From: Salinarimonas soli | GTDB lineage: Bacteria > Pseudomonadota > Alphaproteobacteria > Rhizobiales > Beijerinckiaceae | Direction: 5' to 3' | Length of the DNA: 64,000 nucleotides | Assembly (NCBI RefSeq): GCF_008386575.1 | Contig: NZ_VUOA01000028.1 | Coordinates: 85,588 to 149,587, forward strand | In this document: positions 62,424-64,000 of the stretch, in pieces | Position numbering within the stretch: position 1 is the stretch's first letter | Layout of the letters: each line of letters opens with the position of its first letter | The notes under the pieces: model-generated | What the model was told of the DNA's origin: nothing | The model's database searches: none | What the model saw: the letters and a program-made list of their open reading frames with translations, nothing else | Made by a program: the position numbers and the translations under genes

Positions 62424-63122
62424 ATGCTCACGGTCTCCAACCTGCAAACCTCCTACGGCCCCGCCAAGGTCCTGTTCGACATCTCCTTCGAGGTGCGGGC
62501 CGGCGAGGTGGTGACGCTGCTCGGCCGCAACGGCATGGGCAAGACCACCACGGTGGGCTCCATCATGGGCCTGCTGCGCCCACATGGCGGCGAGGTGGTC
62601 TTCGAGGGGCGGCCCCTGCGCGGCCAGCCCGCCTATCGCATCGCGCAAGCGGGCCTCGGCCTCGTGCCCGAGGGCCGGCAGGTCTTCCCGACGCTCACTG
62701 TCGAGGAGAACCTCGTCGCGACGGCGGCGGCCCGCCACGGCGCCCCGCGTTGGACGCTGCCGCGGGTCTACGAGCTCTTCCCCCGGCTCAAGGAGCGGCG
62801 CTCGAATCTCGGCTCGCAATTGTCGGGGGGCGAGCAGCAGATGCTTGCCGTCGGGCGCGCGCTCATGACCAATCCGAAGCTCCTCATCCTGGACGAGGCG
62901 ACGGAGGGCCTCGCCCCCCTGATCCGCGCCGAGATCTGGGACTGCCTGCGCCGGCTGAAAGGCGACGGCCAGTCGATCCTCGTCATCGACAAAACCATCG
63001 ACGCGCTCATCCCGCTCGCCGACCGGCACGTGGTGATCGAGAAGGGGCGCGTGGCGTGGATGGGAACGAGCGCCGAGCTCGCGGCGGACCCGAGCGTGAA
63101 GGATCGGTTCCTGCACGTGTGA
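62424..63122 (+). CDS. livF: branched-chain-type ABC transporter ATPase LivF
   Basis: A 232-aa ATP-binding subunit. Walker A is GRNGMGKTT, signature LSGGEQQMLAVGRAL, Walker B LLILDEATEGLAP. The H-loop position reads VIDKTID rather than a clear histidine, which is common in LivF proteins. It starts one base after the livG stop and ends the transporter operon. Confidence 0.94.
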   Translation: MLTVSNLQTSYGPAKVLFDISFEVRAGEVVTLLGRNGMGKTTTVGSIMGLLRPHGGEVVFEGRPLRGQPAYRIAQAGLGLVPEGRQVFPTLTVEENLVATAAARHGAPRWTLPRVYELFPRLKERRSNLGSQLSGGEQQMLAVGRALMTNPKLLILDEATEGLAPLIRAEIWDCLRRLKGDGQSILVIDKTIDALIPLADRHVVIEKGRVAWMGTSAELAADPSVKDRFLHV

Positions 63123-63204
63123 GGGCTCAGAGGGGTCGGCGTCATGGCCAACCGCGTGTTCAACAATCCGGATTTTTGTTGAACATGGACGCAGGACTCG
63201 ACGC

Positions 63205-63433
63205 CCTCCCCTCTCCCGGATGGGAGAGGGGCCGGGGGTGAGGGAGCACGCGGGGGGGGTGCTTCGACACCTCCGCTTGTCATGGCCGGGCTCGACCCGG
63301 ACATCCAGTCGAGGCGCGGGACCTGGGTCCCCGGGTCAAGCCGGGGGATGACGGTAGCGCGGCGGTGAGCTCTTGCGAACCTCCCGGCGTGGCACCCTCA
63401 CCCCCGGCCCCTCTCCCATCCGGGAGAGGGGAG
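63205..63433. mobile_element. 229-bp composite palindromic element, copy 2
   Basis: The terminal 40 bp at 63205-63244 and 63394-63433 are perfect inverted repeats (outer ends CCTCCCCTCTCCCGGATGGG). They enclose the same GTCATGGCCGGGCTCG...GGGGGATGAC core (63279-63352) found at 55844-55916. It occupies the 319-bp gap between livF and the next gene. No coding capacity. Confidence 0.75.
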
Positions 63434-63441
63434 GCCCACCC

Positions 63442-64000
63442 CTACTCCGCCGCCAGCTTGGCGCCCGCGGCTTCCGCCTTCAGCTCCGCCCGCGTCTTCG
63501 GCTTCGCCTTCACCTTCAGGTCCTCGAGATCCGCCCGGTCGCGCACGGAATTGCGCAGGATCTGGTCCTGGCCGGCGAGATATTGCGGCGGGCAGTGGGT
63601 GCGCACCCCGTACCAGGCCGCGGCCCGCATCGTGAAGAACGGGTCGACGAGGTGTGGGCGGCCGAGGGCCACGAGGTCGGCGCGGCCCGCCGCGAGGATG
63701 GTGTTGACCTGGTCGGGGGTGGTGATGTTGCCCACGCACATGGTGGCGACATGGGCCTCGTTGCGGATCTCGTCGGAGAACGGCGTCTGGAACATGCGCC
63801 CGTAGAGGGGCCGCGCATGCGACACGGTCTGCCCCGTGGAGACGTCGACAAGGTCGACGCCGGCATCCGAGAACATCCGCGCGATCTCCACGGCCTCGGC
63901 GCTCGTCAGACCGCCTTCCGCCCAATCGGTGGCGGAGAGGCGTACGGACATCGGCTTGTGGGCGGGCCAGGCGTCGCGCATGGCGCGGAAGACCTCGAGG
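63442..64000 (-). CDS. C-terminal part of a 2-aminobenzoyl-CoA / salicylyl-CoA monooxygenase-reductase (5' end outside window)
   Basis: Only the last 185 or so codons are present; the frame stays open to the window edge. The sequence is the C-terminal half of an old-yellow-enzyme-type barrel: [70 protein letters not shown]. The GQTV...[16 protein letters not shown] combination is what I know from the bifunctional aminobenzoyl-CoA monooxygenase/reductase and salicylyl-CoA 5-hydroxylase family, where an N-terminal flavin hydroxylase is fused to this reductase. A stand-alone NADH:flavin oxidoreductase is the alternative. A Lys/Ala-rich tail ends the protein. Confidence 0.75.
   Translation of the reverse strand, partial: LEVFRAMRDAWPAHKPMSVRLSATDWAEGGLTSAEAVEIARMFSDAGVDLVDVSTGQTVSHARPLYGRMFQTPFSDEIRNEAHVATMCVGNITTPDQVNTILAAGRADLVALGRPHLVDPFFTMRAAAWYGVRTHCPPQYLAGQDQILRNSVRDRADLEDLKVKAKPKTRAELKAEAAGAKLAAE

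Overview
The window is GC-rich chromosomal DNA from an alphaproteobacterium, most likely a member of the Hyphomicrobiales (Methylobacterium/Microvirga/Salinarimonas-like). The signs are: a PetP-PetR regulator pair, a CtrA-type TTAA-N7-TTAA site, perfect EcfG-type GGAAC-N16-CGTT stress promoters, a DivJ/PleC/PdhS-like kinase, the DUF1289/TIGR02281 pair, and dispersed palindromic intergenic elements. The genus is inference. No rRNA, tRNA, transposase, integrase or CRISPR array was seen.

1-13140 is an aromatic catabolism block. hpd, maiA and a MarR regulator are divergent from hmgA across a 27-bp near-palindromic operator. A fumarylacetoacetase-family hydrolase follows, overlapped by a VOC protein, a metallo-beta-lactamase-fold protein, an FAD monooxygenase and a DUF2783 protein, then a complete TRAP transporter. 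This covers 4-hydroxyphenylpyruvate to fumarate plus acetoacetate, plus an unassigned aromatic side branch. A HAD pyrimidine-nucleotidase-like gene closes the block.

13141-23148 holds a small exported protein with a perfect EcfG promoter, thiC under a TPP riboswitch, and an AT-rich insertion carrying one SIR2-STAND protein (about 819 aa, defence-like). After it come a decayed gene, ilvE, the petP-petR-histidine kinase operon, a tiny membrane protein behind a CtrA site, and csaA.

23149-37558 is mostly housekeeping: a Liv-type binding protein, DUF1203, ccdA and a P1 peptidase. It also has small exported proteins, several with EcfG-like promoters, then a glycosyltransferase, DUF971, moaA, a two-subunit molybdenum hydroxylase, a GST and a uracil-DNA-glycosylase-family protein.

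37559-51770 starts with a second AT-rich island encoding one PIN-like nuclease. It continues with a PRC-barrel protein, rpsD, an M24 aminopeptidase, two small proteins, prmA, Mn-catalase (perfect EcfG promoter), a nuclease, a cell-cycle-type histidine kinase, cobT/cobS, DUF1289 and an aspartic protease.

51959-64000 is a second aromatic-acid cluster, via CoA thioesters. It encodes RidA, a thioesterase, an aminobenzoate/benzoate-CoA ligase, an acyl-CoA dehydrogenase, an enoyl-CoA hydratase, MarR and SDR on the minus strand. Divergent from these is a complete LivKHMGF-type ABC importer. Cut by the window edge is the C-terminal reductase half of an aminobenzoyl-CoA/salicylyl-CoA monooxygenase. 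An 18-bp AT-rich palindrome between the two arms is the probable MarR operator.

The most unusual items are the two AT-rich singleton islands, the palindromic-ended elements (two 156-bp copies in opposite orientation, and two 229-246-bp composites), and the set of EcfG-like promoters, which suggests a dispersed stress regulon of small exported proteins.
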